Assembly (NCBI GenBank): GCA_963920575.1
Contig: OY986973.1
Location: 12,665,397-12,729,396 of the forward strand
Direction of reading: 5' to 3'
Origin: Narthecium ossifragum
Taxonomy: Eukaryota > Streptophyta > Magnoliopsida > Dioscoreales > Nartheciaceae
DNA: 64,000 bases
Part shown: positions 34,237 through 43,814 of the stretch, piece by piece
Position numbering within the stretch: the stretch's first letter is position 1
Layout of the letters: each line of letters opens with the position of its first letter
Made by a program: the position numbers and the translations under genes
Notes under the pieces: model-generated
The model's input: only the letters and a program-made list of their open reading frames with translations
Told to the model about the DNA's origin: nothing
Databases searched by the model: none

Positions 34237-35232
34237 GACCCCTTATGGGGGATTTTAGGATCTTCTCTTATTTCTCCAACTTTTCTTCTTTTAGTTCCTT
34301 TTTACCCAATTGAGAGGAGGGCTCTTTGGAGGAAATTCATGGGAGGAGAGCTTCATCAACCTCCATCCATGGATTCATCCAAGATGAGTAGCTAGCTTTC
34401 TTTCTCTTGGGATTTCCATGTAGTTGTAGGATTCTTTTGTAGTTTTCTTAGGGATTTTTGATGTGTAATCTTTGGGGATGATCTATTGTATGGATTTGAG
34501 CATGATTTCTCTATCTTTGTTTATGGATCTTATTTGTTGAATGGATAAATGCCCTTATTTGGTATGAGCTAGAACTTGTGCATGATGGGTGTTTGTTGTT
34601 ATGCCCCAATGAGTTGGATGTGCTAGAACCACATCCAATTACATTGGGAGGATATATAACCCTAGATTGGAGTTTAGGGATGCTAGAACCATCCCTATCC
34701 CTCTAATTAGAGAGTCCATTCTATTTCTTTCTCTTGCGTTGGATTCGAGGTGCTAGAACCATCTCGATCCAACGCCCGACTCCATACAATACCTTTTTCT
34801 TGTGACGAATCAATCTTAATCGAAGGTTCGTTAGCGACGATAGAAGCTAATCACTTATTCGTCGACTTTGTGAATGTGATTCTTCCGGCAGATGATTCTA
34901 AGCCAACTTCCGTTGAGCGATAAGTGAGGCTAACCACCCGCTTGTCGACTTCTAGATTTCGATCATCCCAATTGGATTACACACCTTAATTCCTTAGGAA
35001 GCTACACTAGAACCTACAATGAAATGGAAATCCCAAGGCTTCTCCATATTAGTTTTATTTCTCTCTACTTAGTTAATTACTTTAATCGTCATTAATCCAA
35101 AACTCAAATTATTTTAGCTATTTGTTGGGAGTTAACTCTCACTAACTACGTAGTAGTTAGTTAGGATTCGGTTTATATAATCTCGACGCCCTAGTCACTT
35201 TTGCGACGAGTGGTTTGGGCGCGTCAAGATTT

Positions 35233-35250
35233 TGGCACCGTTGCCGGGGA
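35233..35250 (+). other. Primer-binding site, Athila type
   Basis: TGGCACCGTTGCCGGGGA lies six bases after the LTR end. It matches the TGGCGCCGTTGCCGGGGA primer site of Athila-like elements with one change. Confidence 0.85.
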
Positions 35251-35487
35251 CTTGATGATTTGAATTTCTTACTGGATAAATTTCTTCCTTCAATTAGGTT
35301 GCTTTACTTTCTTTTATTACAAAATACCAAAAATAGAACGTTGCTTATATTGTATATCTTATTGTGTTTGTAGGTGAAGCTTCCGAGCGGCGAAGCGACT
35401 CATCTACGGGTGAAGATACAAGGTTCTTGGACCAGCCCACTGTAATGTATCTCTTTCCTTGTATGGTCCAAATTCTCATATGTGTGA

Positions 35488-37266
35488 ATGAGTGTGCATG
35501 AGGATTCAGATCTAGATATCACATTGCAAGCATTCTTAGATTCTAGGACATCTTCAAGCGTACCCTTGCATAAGGACCTCCCGCTTCCTCAAGTCATGGC
35601 TGAGCCCAACGTGGACCCCAATCCTAATGTCAATCCCATCCCGGACCGTAGAAGTATGATGGATTATTATGTCCCTTCTACATTTGCACCCACTTCGGGT
35701 ATACAACAACCCATTGTTCAAGCCGCACACTACAGTTTAAGCCTCAATTCCTTCACTTCCTTCCAAACATTCACGGCTTGAGTAATGAGGACCCTTACTA
35801 CCATCTAGAAGATTTTCTTGAAAAGAGTTCCACGGTCAAAATTCCAAATTTTAGTGAGGATGCAATGAGATTGAAATTTTTTCCATTTACCTTGAAGGGC
35901 AAATCCAAGCATTGGTTAGGATCCCTTGAGCCCCAAACGATCACCACATGGGACCAATTATAAAGTGTTTTCCTAGAAAAATTCTACCCCATAGCAAAGA
36001 CTCATGAAATGAGGACCCAAATAGCGACCTTTCGTCAAGAAGATGACGAACCTTTTCATGATGCTTGGGATAGGTTTAAGGAACTTATTAGGAAATGCCC
36101 CACACCATCAAATTCCTAAGTGGTCTCTTGTTGATTATTTCTACAATGGTCTTAGAATACGTCATCAACAAGACGTAGACACCGCTTGTGGTGGGGTGTT
36201 CATGACCAATCCATATGAGGACTCATGGGTTTTATTTGGAAAGCTTGCCATTAATTCCCAAAACCATGCCTTCACTTCAAGAAATGTTAGGGATACTTCA
36301 AGCCTTAAGGGACAATCCAACTCTAGAGGAGTTTTAGAGTTATCCAAGGCCACTCGGGTTGCACAACAAATTGATACTCTAAGTAGAAAATTTGATCAAG
36401 TTCTTGCTCATTCTTTGAATCAAATCCCTACTCCTCCTTATTCATCGAGTTACCCACCTAATTCTCCATCATTGGGAGAACTCTGCTTCCTATGTTCGAC
36501 TCCCGGTCACCTAGTTATCGAATGCCATTTGGCATGTGATTATCCGGAGCTCGTGCAAGAGCATCTCAATGCGGTCTTCAATCAATCGAAGCCTACCTAT
36601 GACCCTTACTCAAATACGTACAATCTCGGTCTTAGGGATCATCCAAATTTCTCATGGAGAAATCCCGGCCAACAACCTCCAAATGCATACAATTCTAGGC
36701 CTCCGATTGCGAGCAATCAAGCCCCAATCTATCCTCCTAGGTACCAAGCACCATATCCTTCTAACCAACCTCCACAAAATCAAACCACCTACCGGCCACC
36801 TCAAGCTCCTCATGCATATCCACCTCAAGTGCCAAGTTATCCTCAATCATCTCATCCTCCAAATTGGAATCAAAGGCCACCTGGGCCTTCCCCATACCAA
36901 GCTCCCTATCCCCATCAAGCCCCTCAAGCTCCGAAACGTGATCCTTGTATTGAGAAAAGGCTTCTCAAGGCCTTGGATTCTTTTGAGTCAAGTACCCAAC
37001 TTTTGCATTCTCATTCCCAATCCATTGCAAAGTTGGAAGTGCAAATAGGCCAATTGGCCAATACTATAGCAAGAAGGGAGGAGGGTAGACTTCCTAGTCA
37101 ACCCATAGCAAACCCTAAGGGCCAACATTTTGTCGATTCCACTCACGAGGAAGTGCAAGCGGTCACTACCCTCCGAAGTGGAAAGAGTTTTCCTAATGTT
37201 GAGATGTCCAAAAGACACCACATTAGAGCAAGGGCATGGACCTCATTTATCAACTTCAATGAATGA
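35488..37266 (+). pseudogene. Athila-type gag (broken)
   Basis: The gag begins at ATG 35488. The frame shifts near 35765, continues through the capsid-like domain (HLEDFLEKSSTVKIP, RLKFFPFTLKGKSKHWL), meets an in-frame TAA at 35961-35963 and goes on (FLEKFYPIAKTHEMRTQIA). It shifts again near 36110 into the frame ending at 37266. That frame contains YFYNGLRIRHQQDVD, a CCHC zinc knuckle (CFLCSTPGHLVIEC), the Athila-type PYSNTYNLGLRDHPNFSW and a long proline/glutamine/tyrosine-rich tail. The zinc knuckle is complete and the order is normal for the family. Two frameshifts and one stop make it non-coding. gag normally packages element RNA in cytoplasmic particles. Confidence 0.85.
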
Positions 37267-39352
37267 CTCTCAAGCTTCACCTCATCATGCCCCTCATGAT
37301 TCTTCGAATCCATTATCACATCTCAAGGAAACTGAACCTATCTCACTCGATCCATTACCAACCAAAGCATACATTCCTAGGGCTCCATACCCTCAAGCAC
37401 TAGTTGATCCTCAAGCCACATCCCAACCTTGGAAGAGTGGCAAGTATGAGGAGATGCTAGAACTTTTCAAGAAAGTCCACATCAACCTTCCCTTGTTGGA
37501 TGCCATCAAGCAAGTGCCTTCTTACGCCAAATTTTTGAAAGACTTGTGTACCCATGTTACGATGCACCTTCTCTAGGGCTTTCGTATCTGGTCGCTTGCC
37601 TAGTCTTGGCTCCTCCTTAGCCAAATCTATGGCTAGGTCGAGATATACCTTTAGGGTTTTAGGAGAAGCACCCTAGGTATTCGACAAGGAAGGCTGAAAA
37701 CTGGAGGAGAGAGACGGATAAGGAAGAGGATTACCTTGCAGCTTCCTCAATGGTTGGCTAGCTTCTCTTGGAGATCCAAGCCTTGGAGAACGTGGGTGAT
37801 GGCTGGTAGTGGTGATGATGGTGGCGTAGGAGTGGACGGTAGCGGAGAAGGAGACCGGTGATGGAGAAGGACCGGCTGTAGAGAGAGATGAAGGTGGCTG
37901 GTGGATTATGAGGAAACTAGGTTACAGCTACTCCTATATTACTTCTACTCCTAGGATTTATCTCTACTAAATAATAACTCTCATAAATTCGTCCATGCAT
38001 AATTACAAGCTATGGAGGTCCTTTTATAGAGGTCTCAAGAGAGTTCTACTACAACCTGAATACTACCTTGCTTTAATCAGCAAGTAACCAGACTTTCCTA
38101 ATAAGACTCAATCTTATCTCAACTTCCTAATAACAAGGACTCATAATAGGAACTGATTTAAGCAAATCGTAAACTGAACCCAATCTAGGAAACTGACTCA
38201 ATCAAGATAACTACTAACTAGGAAATCAACTAAGTAAGCAAACCAGCTAGGGAATAAGAATCCTTTTGGCTGGTTGGGCTTAGGATGCCCAAAGTGACCT
38301 GGTTGCAGCCAACTCCTTGGCGTGGGCCCATCCAAGCAAGGACGTGGGTCCCTTCTTGGAATGGCTCGGTTCGACCTCGTATCAACCCATAAGAGGCAAT
38401 CCAAATCTCACGTCTCTAAAAAGCTCTTCCTAACTGAGCAAGTTAGCTCTATTCTTCAACTCGATCTACCTCCAAAATTGAGAGACCCCGGCACTCCTAC
38501 CATTTCTTGCATCATAGGAGATCAATTGATTGAGGGGGCTCTTCTTGATTTAGGAGCTAGTGTGAATCTTATGCCATACTCCTTATTTTGTAAGTTTGGC
38601 TTAGGAGAGCTCAAGCCGACCTCGATGACATTGCAATTGACCGATAGATCTATCAAGACACCACGGGGTGTTCAAGAAGATATATTAGTCAAGGTCGATA
38701 GATGTGTTTTCCCGGTCGATTTCGTTGTACTTGACATGGAACCGGGTGTTAGACATAATAAATCCATTCCCATCATACTTGGCTACGGCCAATGCATGCA
38801 TCAATTGTAGAAGTGGCATCATGACCGTTACGTTCGGGAATATGGAGTTGAAATTAAATATTTTTGATGCTACTAAACAATCTATGCATGGGAATGAATG
38901 TTTTATGGTCGATTCTTTAGTGGATGATGATATTGTTGATGAATGTGCAAATGATGTGATGGTTGCAAATTTTCATATGGATGATGTTGGTGAATCATTT
39001 GCTGATGCTTGTGATGACTCTTTATTGAGTGGTGATGATGGTTTGGATTTTGATGATTTGCCGAGTGTTGAAGAGGATTTTCCGGGTTTACGTGGTGAAG
39101 TGTTAACTTTCGATGATTTTCCGATGGTTTTTAATGCGTTGCAAGATGCGGATCTACCCACTTCGGATTTACTCGGTGAATTTGAACATGCATGTGTCAT
39201 GGCATTTCGAAAAACTTCTTTTGAGCCATTACCACCTATATCCTCCACACCGGCACCCCCATCTTTGATTAAGCCTCCAACCTTAGAGTTGAAACCCTTG
39301 CCATCCAATTTGAAATATGAGTACCTTGGGCCGAGTTGCTCCCTCCCGGTAA
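37267..39352 (+). pseudogene. Athila-type gag end, protease and start of pol, interrupted by a solo LTR
   Basis: From 37267 the frame 37130-37554 gives the KKVHINLPLLDAIKQVPSYA segment that precedes protease in Athila. A solo A LTR (37555-38384) then splits it. After 38390 come FLTEQVSSILQLDLPPK and the aspartic protease, with active-site motif DLGASVNLMP (DLG where DTG is typical elsewhere; DLG is common in this lineage) and the IILG strand. A small deletion near 38780 shifts the frame. The next frame holds the post-protease segment (MELKLNIF) and a D/E-rich linker, then LELKPLPSNLKYEYLG, the lead-in to reverse transcriptase. It ends at a junction with family A sequence near 39352, so reverse transcriptase and integrase are missing. 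Confidence 0.85.
37555..38384 (-). mobile_element. Solo LTR, family A, TSD ACCCA
   Basis: An 830-bp A LTR from TGTTACGATGCACC to GACCTCGTATCA. TSD ACCCA is at 37550-37554 and 38385-38389. It is inserted between the gag end and protease of the Athila-type element. Confidence 0.93.
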
Positions 39353-39469
39353 TCCGGTCCGACAAGAGCAGAGCCCCTTTTTCCTCAGCAAATTCAGGCC
39401 TTGAGGACAAGGCCAATTTCGAAGGGAGAGGGGCTGATACGAGGTCGAACTGAGCCATCCCAAGAAGGG
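39353..39469 (+). repeat. End of family A interior, polypurine tract and first 35 bp of a 3' LTR
   Basis: 39353-39434 carries GGCCAATTTCGAAGGGAGAGGGG. The LTR starts at 39435 (TGATACGAGGTCG) and is interrupted after 35 bp by element A5. The rest of this LTR is 43815-44652. Confidence 0.82.
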
Positions 39470-40317
39470 TGATACGATGCACCTTCTCAAGGGCTTTCGT
39501 ACCGGGTCTCTTGCCTTATCTCAGATCCTCTTTAGCCAAATCTATGGCTAGGTCGAGAGATACCTTTAGGGTTTTAGGAGAAGGACCCTAGGTATTCGAC
39601 GAGGAAGGCGAAGACTAGAGGAGGAGACGGATGAGAAGAGGGATACCTTGCAGCTCCTCTAGGGTTGGCTGGCTTCTCTTGGAGATCCAAGCCTTGGAGA
39701 ACGTGGTGGATGGAAGCACGGCAGCCAAGGGGACGCCGGTGATGGGGACGTGCACTGTAGATGGCAGCGGTGGACGGCAATGGATGGTGGCCGGCTGGTG
39801 GAGAAAGAATCCGGCAGGAGAGAGATGAAGGTGGCTGGTGGCTTGTGGAATTAGGGTTACAGCTACTCCTATATTACTTCTACTCCTAAGATTTATCTCT
39901 ACTAAATAATAACTCTCATAAATTCGTCCATGCATAATTACAAGCTATGGAGGTCCTTTTATAGAGGCCTCAAGAGAGTTCTACTACAACTAGAGAACTA
40001 CCTTGCTTTAATCAGCAAGTAACCATACTTTCCTACTAAGACTCAATCATAACTCAAGCTTCCTGATTACTAGGACTCTTAATAGGAACTAATAAAGCAA
40101 ATCATAAACTGAACTCAAATTAGGAAACTGACTCAATCAAGATAACTACTAACTAGGAAATCAACTAAGTAAGCAAACCAGCTAGGAATAGGATTCCTTT
40201 GGCCGGCTGAGCTTAGAACGCCTAAAGGGACTTGGGTGCAGCCAACTCCTTGGCGTGGGCCCATCCAAGCAAGGACGTGGGTCCCTTCTTGGAATGGCTC
40301 GGTTCGACCTCGTATCA
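39470..40317 (-). repeat. 3' LTR of element A5
   Basis: 848 bp, TGATACGATGCACC to CCTCGTATCA. The sense-strand TATAAAAGGACC is near 39955-39966. It differs from the 5' LTR at six positions. Confidence 0.95.
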
Positions 40318-42590
40318 TCCCTCCTCCCTTCGAAATTGGCCTTGTCCTCAAGGCCTGAATGTGATGAGGAAAGAGGGCTCTTCTCTTCTCGAACCGGAGT
40401 GATGTGGCTGGACCGCAACTGTTGCTCTGTACTCGGCGGTGAGAATCCCGGTCTGGCCCATGGTGGATCTAATGGTAACTGGGCCATTGAATCAGGGGAC
40501 CATGCAGCTGGTGAGAACCCTGGTCGCACCCATGGTGGATCAGGTGGTAACCGGATCGGTGAATCAAAGAGCCATGCTGCCGGTCTAGAAGGAGGGAGCT
40601 GAAACTTAGGCATATCCGGGGGTCGCTGGAACTCCTTGAAGTAAAGGACGGCCATAGATCGGCGGTGGAGTGTCCTTAGTAGCTGGCTTCCTGGGTCGAA
40701 GACTAGGTCAACTCGAATCGAGTCTTCCCAATGTGGATGTAGTCCCAATATGGCAGCTGGATACGGTGGAGAACAGTTGAGCTTGGGGATCTCTCTGCTT
40801 TGCTCCAAAGGGATCATCACGGCTCTGACTTCAACATCAGTCCTCATGGTCAGAGTCGACAAAGTCGTTCTGAAACTACGAGTGTTTGATGGATGCTGGG
40901 CGATGCTCTTGGATCTGATCAGCTGGAATATGGCATCCGAATGAGGAGGGAAACTCCTTGGATGGCTCAAATAGACCTTTGGATACATGATCCGTGGTTG
41001 AAGTTGCATAGGGAACTTCTGGATCTGATCTAGACGGTCCAGATGGCCTGAGGGTGCTTGACCAGGTGCAGATTGGCTGAGCTTGATCGAACTTAGCCTG
41101 ATCTGGTCTGGTTCCGGGCTTGATCGGATTTGGTTGGTGTAGCCAAATCTGGTGGAGCCTGGATTGAATCTGTCCAAGTCTTGTAAGCTGGAGTTTGACT
41201 CGATCAAGTGTGGAAGATTGAGTCGGAGTCTGATCAGGTTCAAACGGTGGTGATTTGATCTGATCTGATCTGATAGTTGAGATCTGTCCAGTGCTTGACG
41301 AAGCTTGGGGATGGAAAGAGTTATGGCAGCGGAAAGTGGCCGGAACTCAATCGCCGGTGAGGGAAGCTCATCAGAGTTCAAATCCCATGGAGAGGCCGTA
41401 GTGAGAGGATGGGGGTTCGATGCAACAGAATGAATCCGGATGGCTGTCAGTTCCGGTGATGGATCTGTAGGGGGTCCGCGTCGGTCAAGAGTGAGGAGAT
41501 GGAACTGACGGTGATCCGCTGGTTGGGGTTCGGAGCTGGGCTTGGTAATGTCGGGGAAAGGGTCAGGAGGTTTAAGGGACGGCCTTTGATGCCTTTGGAT
41601 ATCCTTCAGTGGGCTGTGAGAGGAGGTTATAGTAGTATTGGACAGAGGTAGGCCGTGACTTCCTTGAGGTTTGCCGCGGGGGTCAGGGAAGATGGACTTG
41701 GGAGCTGGCATGTTGGTACATGGAACAGATAGGAGAGGAGAGGTTGGGTGGCTGTGAGGGGCACCTGTGGGGAGGGCTTGAACTAATGTGAGGTCGGTGG
41801 CTGCAGCTTCATGGATGGTGGGTAGATCGCCGGAGATGACAATTGACAATGGGGGTGGTAAAGGAAGGGACATGGGTTTGTAGGGGGGAAGATGGTGGGC
41901 TTGGTTATTGATGTGAGCTGCCGAAGAGGAATAGGGAGACTTGCTGGTGGCGGGAAGATAGGGTTTGGATGAGGGGAATAACGAAGGAGATGATGGTAGG
42001 ATGTTGACTGGGCTGGGATGTGGTGTGGCTGGAAAAGGGGGCAGCGAGTGTTGTTCATGGGTTGGGTCATGGGGCAGCTCGTGGGTAGGTGGAGTATGAG
42101 GAGTCCTAATCCAGGTAGAGCTAGGTTTAGGTTTTGCAACCCAAGTTGTAGCTAGAATGGGATTTTCTCTGGAAATCTGAACTCTGGTAGGGCTTGACAG
42201 ATTTGTAGGATAATATCGTTTGATCATTGCTTCCCACTGTTCTACAGAAGGGTAAGGTAGAGGGCTCCAACTTTGTACAGCTTCCTTCCATTGTTCAACG
42301 GTAGGGTAAGCAGTACTCCAAGTTTGACTAGGATTCCTAGTTGGAGTAGGATTTGTAATCCTAGTTCCAGTAGGATTTTGAGTCCAAGTCGTACTCTGAG
42401 TTTGACTCAGACTCCTAGTTGGAGCAGGATTTGTAATCCTAGTTCCAGTAGGATTCGAAGTCCAAGTTGTACTCAAATAGCCATTGGTGTTTGTAGGTTT
42501 GGGTTGGTTGTAGGGAGTAGGTAATGGCTGATACGGTGGTGATGGATTGTAGGGAAGACTAGGGTTGTACGGTGTGTAGGGAGGTGGCAT
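40182..42590 (-). CDS. 802-codon ORF of family A retrotransposon, unknown function
   Basis: The longest open frame in the window. Residues 1-36 are rich in P, Y and N. Residues 40-91 are two 26-residue repeats (STTW...GTRITNP...). Residues 98-124 hold two EQW motifs (VEQWKEAVQSW, VEQWEAMIKRY). 180-430 is P/S/T-rich and low-complexity. 436-523 has DQIR-type repeats. 545-670 is the best-conserved part across copies (SDAIFQLIRSKSIAQ, RTTLSTLTMRTDVE, HWEDSIRVDLVFDPG, FKEFQRPPD). 682-719 is a duplicated PPWVRPGFSP segment. 747-755 is GLEDKANFE beside the polypurine tract. About the last 44 residues are encoded by the 3' LTR. The ATG is not the original start: the same frame is open upstream to 42974, apart from one TAG at 42591-42599. 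No zinc knuckle, protease, polymerase or integrase motif is present. It could be a rapidly evolving gag-like protein or an untranslated spacer kept open by chance. Confidence 0.55.
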   Translation of the reverse strand: MPPPYTPYNPSLPYNPSPPYQPLPTPYNQPKPTNTNGYLSTTWTSNPTGTRITNPAPTRSLSQTQSTTWTQNPTGTRITNPTPTRNPSQTWSTAYPTVEQWKEAVQSWSPLPYPSVEQWEAMIKRYYPTNLSSPTRVQISRENPILATTWVAKPKPSSTWIRTPHTPPTHELPHDPTHEQHSLPPFPATPHPSPVNILPSSPSLFPSSKPYLPATSKSPYSSSAAHINNQAHHLPPYKPMSLPLPPPLSIVISGDLPTIHEAAATDLTLVQALPTGAPHSHPTSPLLSVPCTNMPAPKSIFPDPRGKPQGSHGLPLSNTTITSSHSPLKDIQRHQRPSLKPPDPFPDITKPSSEPQPADHRQFHLLTLDRRGPPTDPSPELTAIRIHSVASNPHPLTTASPWDLNSDELPSPAIEFRPLSAAITLSIPKLRQALDRSQLSDQIRSNHHRLNLIRLRLNLPHLIESNSSLQDLDRFNPGSTRFGYTNQIRSSPEPDQIRLSSIKLSQSAPGQAPSGHLDRLDQIQKFPMQLQPRIMYPKVYLSHPRSFPPHSDAIFQLIRSKSIAQHPSNTRSFRTTLSTLTMRTDVEVRAVMIPLEQSREIPKLNCSPPYPAAILGLHPHWEDSIRVDLVFDPGSQLLRTLHRRSMAVLYFKEFQRPPDMPKFQLPPSRPAAWLFDSPIRLPPDPPWVRPGFSPAAWSPDSMAQLPLDPPWARPGFSPPSTEQQLRSSHITPVREEKSPLSSSHSGLEDKANFEGRRDDTRSNRAIPRRDPRPCLDGPTPRSWLHPSPFRRSKLSRPKESYS

Positions 42591-42974
42591 AGGCTGCTAG
42601 TATGGAGGCTGGGCATGGGCCGGGTATAGGGGCTCATGGTTTGGATAATGGGTCGGTGTATAGACAGGTAAGGTGTGAGGTGAACAATAATAGGGTTGTG
42701 GAAGCATTGGGTTGTAGGCTGCATAGGGTGGAGGTTGGTTAGGGTTCTGTAGGGATGATGATGGGGGTAAGGGATGATGATGTGGAAGAGGGATTCGACC
42801 AGGTATAGGAGTAGGTCTGGTCGGATGAACAGTGATCCGTGTAGGGTTTGAGCAATTCACGGTATAACTAGGGTTTTGGCCAGGTACTCTTCCTGCCATG
42901 TGGACTCTTTCGGAAGGATTCTGGACGGCACAGGTAGGAGGAAAGAGCTCTGATACCAAGTTGATACGATGCAC
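42591..42974 (-). pseudogene. 5' part of the family A ORF in A5, separated by one TAG
   Basis: The frame starts at an ATG in the LTR end (MHRINLVSEL), crosses the primer site and continues into MAGRVPGQNPSYT and PPPYAAYNPMLPQPYY. It ends at a TAG just before the 802-codon frame and in the same register. Element A2 has CGG at this place, so the TAG looks like a recent single-base change. MAGRVPG is a plausible native start because it is also found in A3 (27824). Confidence 0.5.
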
Positions 42975-43809
42975 CTTCTCAAGGGCTTTCGTACTGGGTC
43001 TCTTGCCTTATCTCAGATCCTCTTTAGCCAAATCTATGGCTAGGTCGAGAGATACCTTTAGGGTTTTAGGAGAAGGACCTTAGGTATTCGACGAGGAAGG
43101 CGAAGACTAGAGGAGGAGACGGATGAGAAGAGGGATACCTTGCAGCTCCTCTAGGGTTGGCTGGCTTCTCTTGGAGATCCAAGCCTTGGAGAACGTGGTG
43201 GAGGGAAGCACGGCAGCCAAGGGGACGCCGGTGATGGGGACGTGCACTGTAGATGGCAGCGGTGGACGGCAATGGATGGTGGCCGGCTGGTGGAGAAAGA
43301 ATCCGGCAGGAGAGAGATGAAGGTGGCTGGTGGCTTGTGGAATTAGGGTTACAGCTACTCCTATATTACTTCTACTCCTAAGATTTATCTCTACTAAATA
43401 ATAACTCTCATAAATTCGTCCATGCATAATTATAAGCTATGGAGGTCCTTTTATAGAGGCCTCAAGAGAGTTCTACTACAACTAGAGAACTACCTTGCTT
43501 TAATCAGCAAGTAACCATACTTTCCTACTAAGACTCAATCATAACTCAAACTTCCTGATTACTAGGACTCTTAATAGGAACTAATAAAGCAAATCATAAA
43601 CTGAACTCAAATTAGGAAACTGACTCAATCAAGATAACTACTAACTAGGAAATCAACTAAGTAAGCAAACCAGCTAGGAATAGGATTCCTTTGGCCGGCT
43701 GAGCTTAGAACGCCCAAAGGGACTTGGGTGCAGCCAACTCCTTGGCGTGGGCCCATCCAAGCAAGGACGTGGGTCCCTTCTTGGAATGGCTCGGTTCGAC
43801 CTCGTATCA
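42962..43809 (-). repeat. 5' LTR of element A5
   Basis: 848 bp with the same ends. With the plus-oriented A LTR at 43815-44652 it forms an inverted repeat separated by only the 5-bp TSD. Confidence 0.95.
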
Positions 43810-43814
43810 AAGGG

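Larger units (their letters stand above)
33633..35226 (+). repeat. Athila-type gypsy 5' LTR
   Basis: The LTR ends GGGCGCGTCA at 35226, followed by the characteristic primer site. A TATA box (TATAAATA) at 34229-34236 has a leader behind it. Upstream of it, 33796-34165 holds six pairs of GATCGATC palindromes. The left boundary is uncertain because the LTR abuts broken family A sequence; no TSD is visible. Confidence 0.7.
39470..43809 (-). mobile_element. Young full-length family A element A5, TSD AAGGG
   Basis: 4,340 bp in reverse orientation. The 3' LTR is 39470-40317 and the 5' LTR is 42962-43809, both 848 bp. TSD AAGGG is at 39465-39469 and 43810-43814. I count six single-base differences between the two LTRs and no indels (about 0.7%), so the insertion is recent. 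The primer site complement is GCTCTGATACCA at 42946-42957. The polypurine tract complement (TCCCTCCTCCCTTCG) follows 40317. The interior (2,644 bp) carries one long frame and no gag-pol. It is the best reference copy of the family in this window. Confidence 0.95.

Noticed and set aside
40182..42590. Cellular extensin-like or other cell-wall proline-rich protein gene
   Set aside because: The frame lies between LTRs with primer site and polypurine tract, runs into the LTR, has no signal peptide and recurs in several broken copies. It belongs to the retrotransposon.
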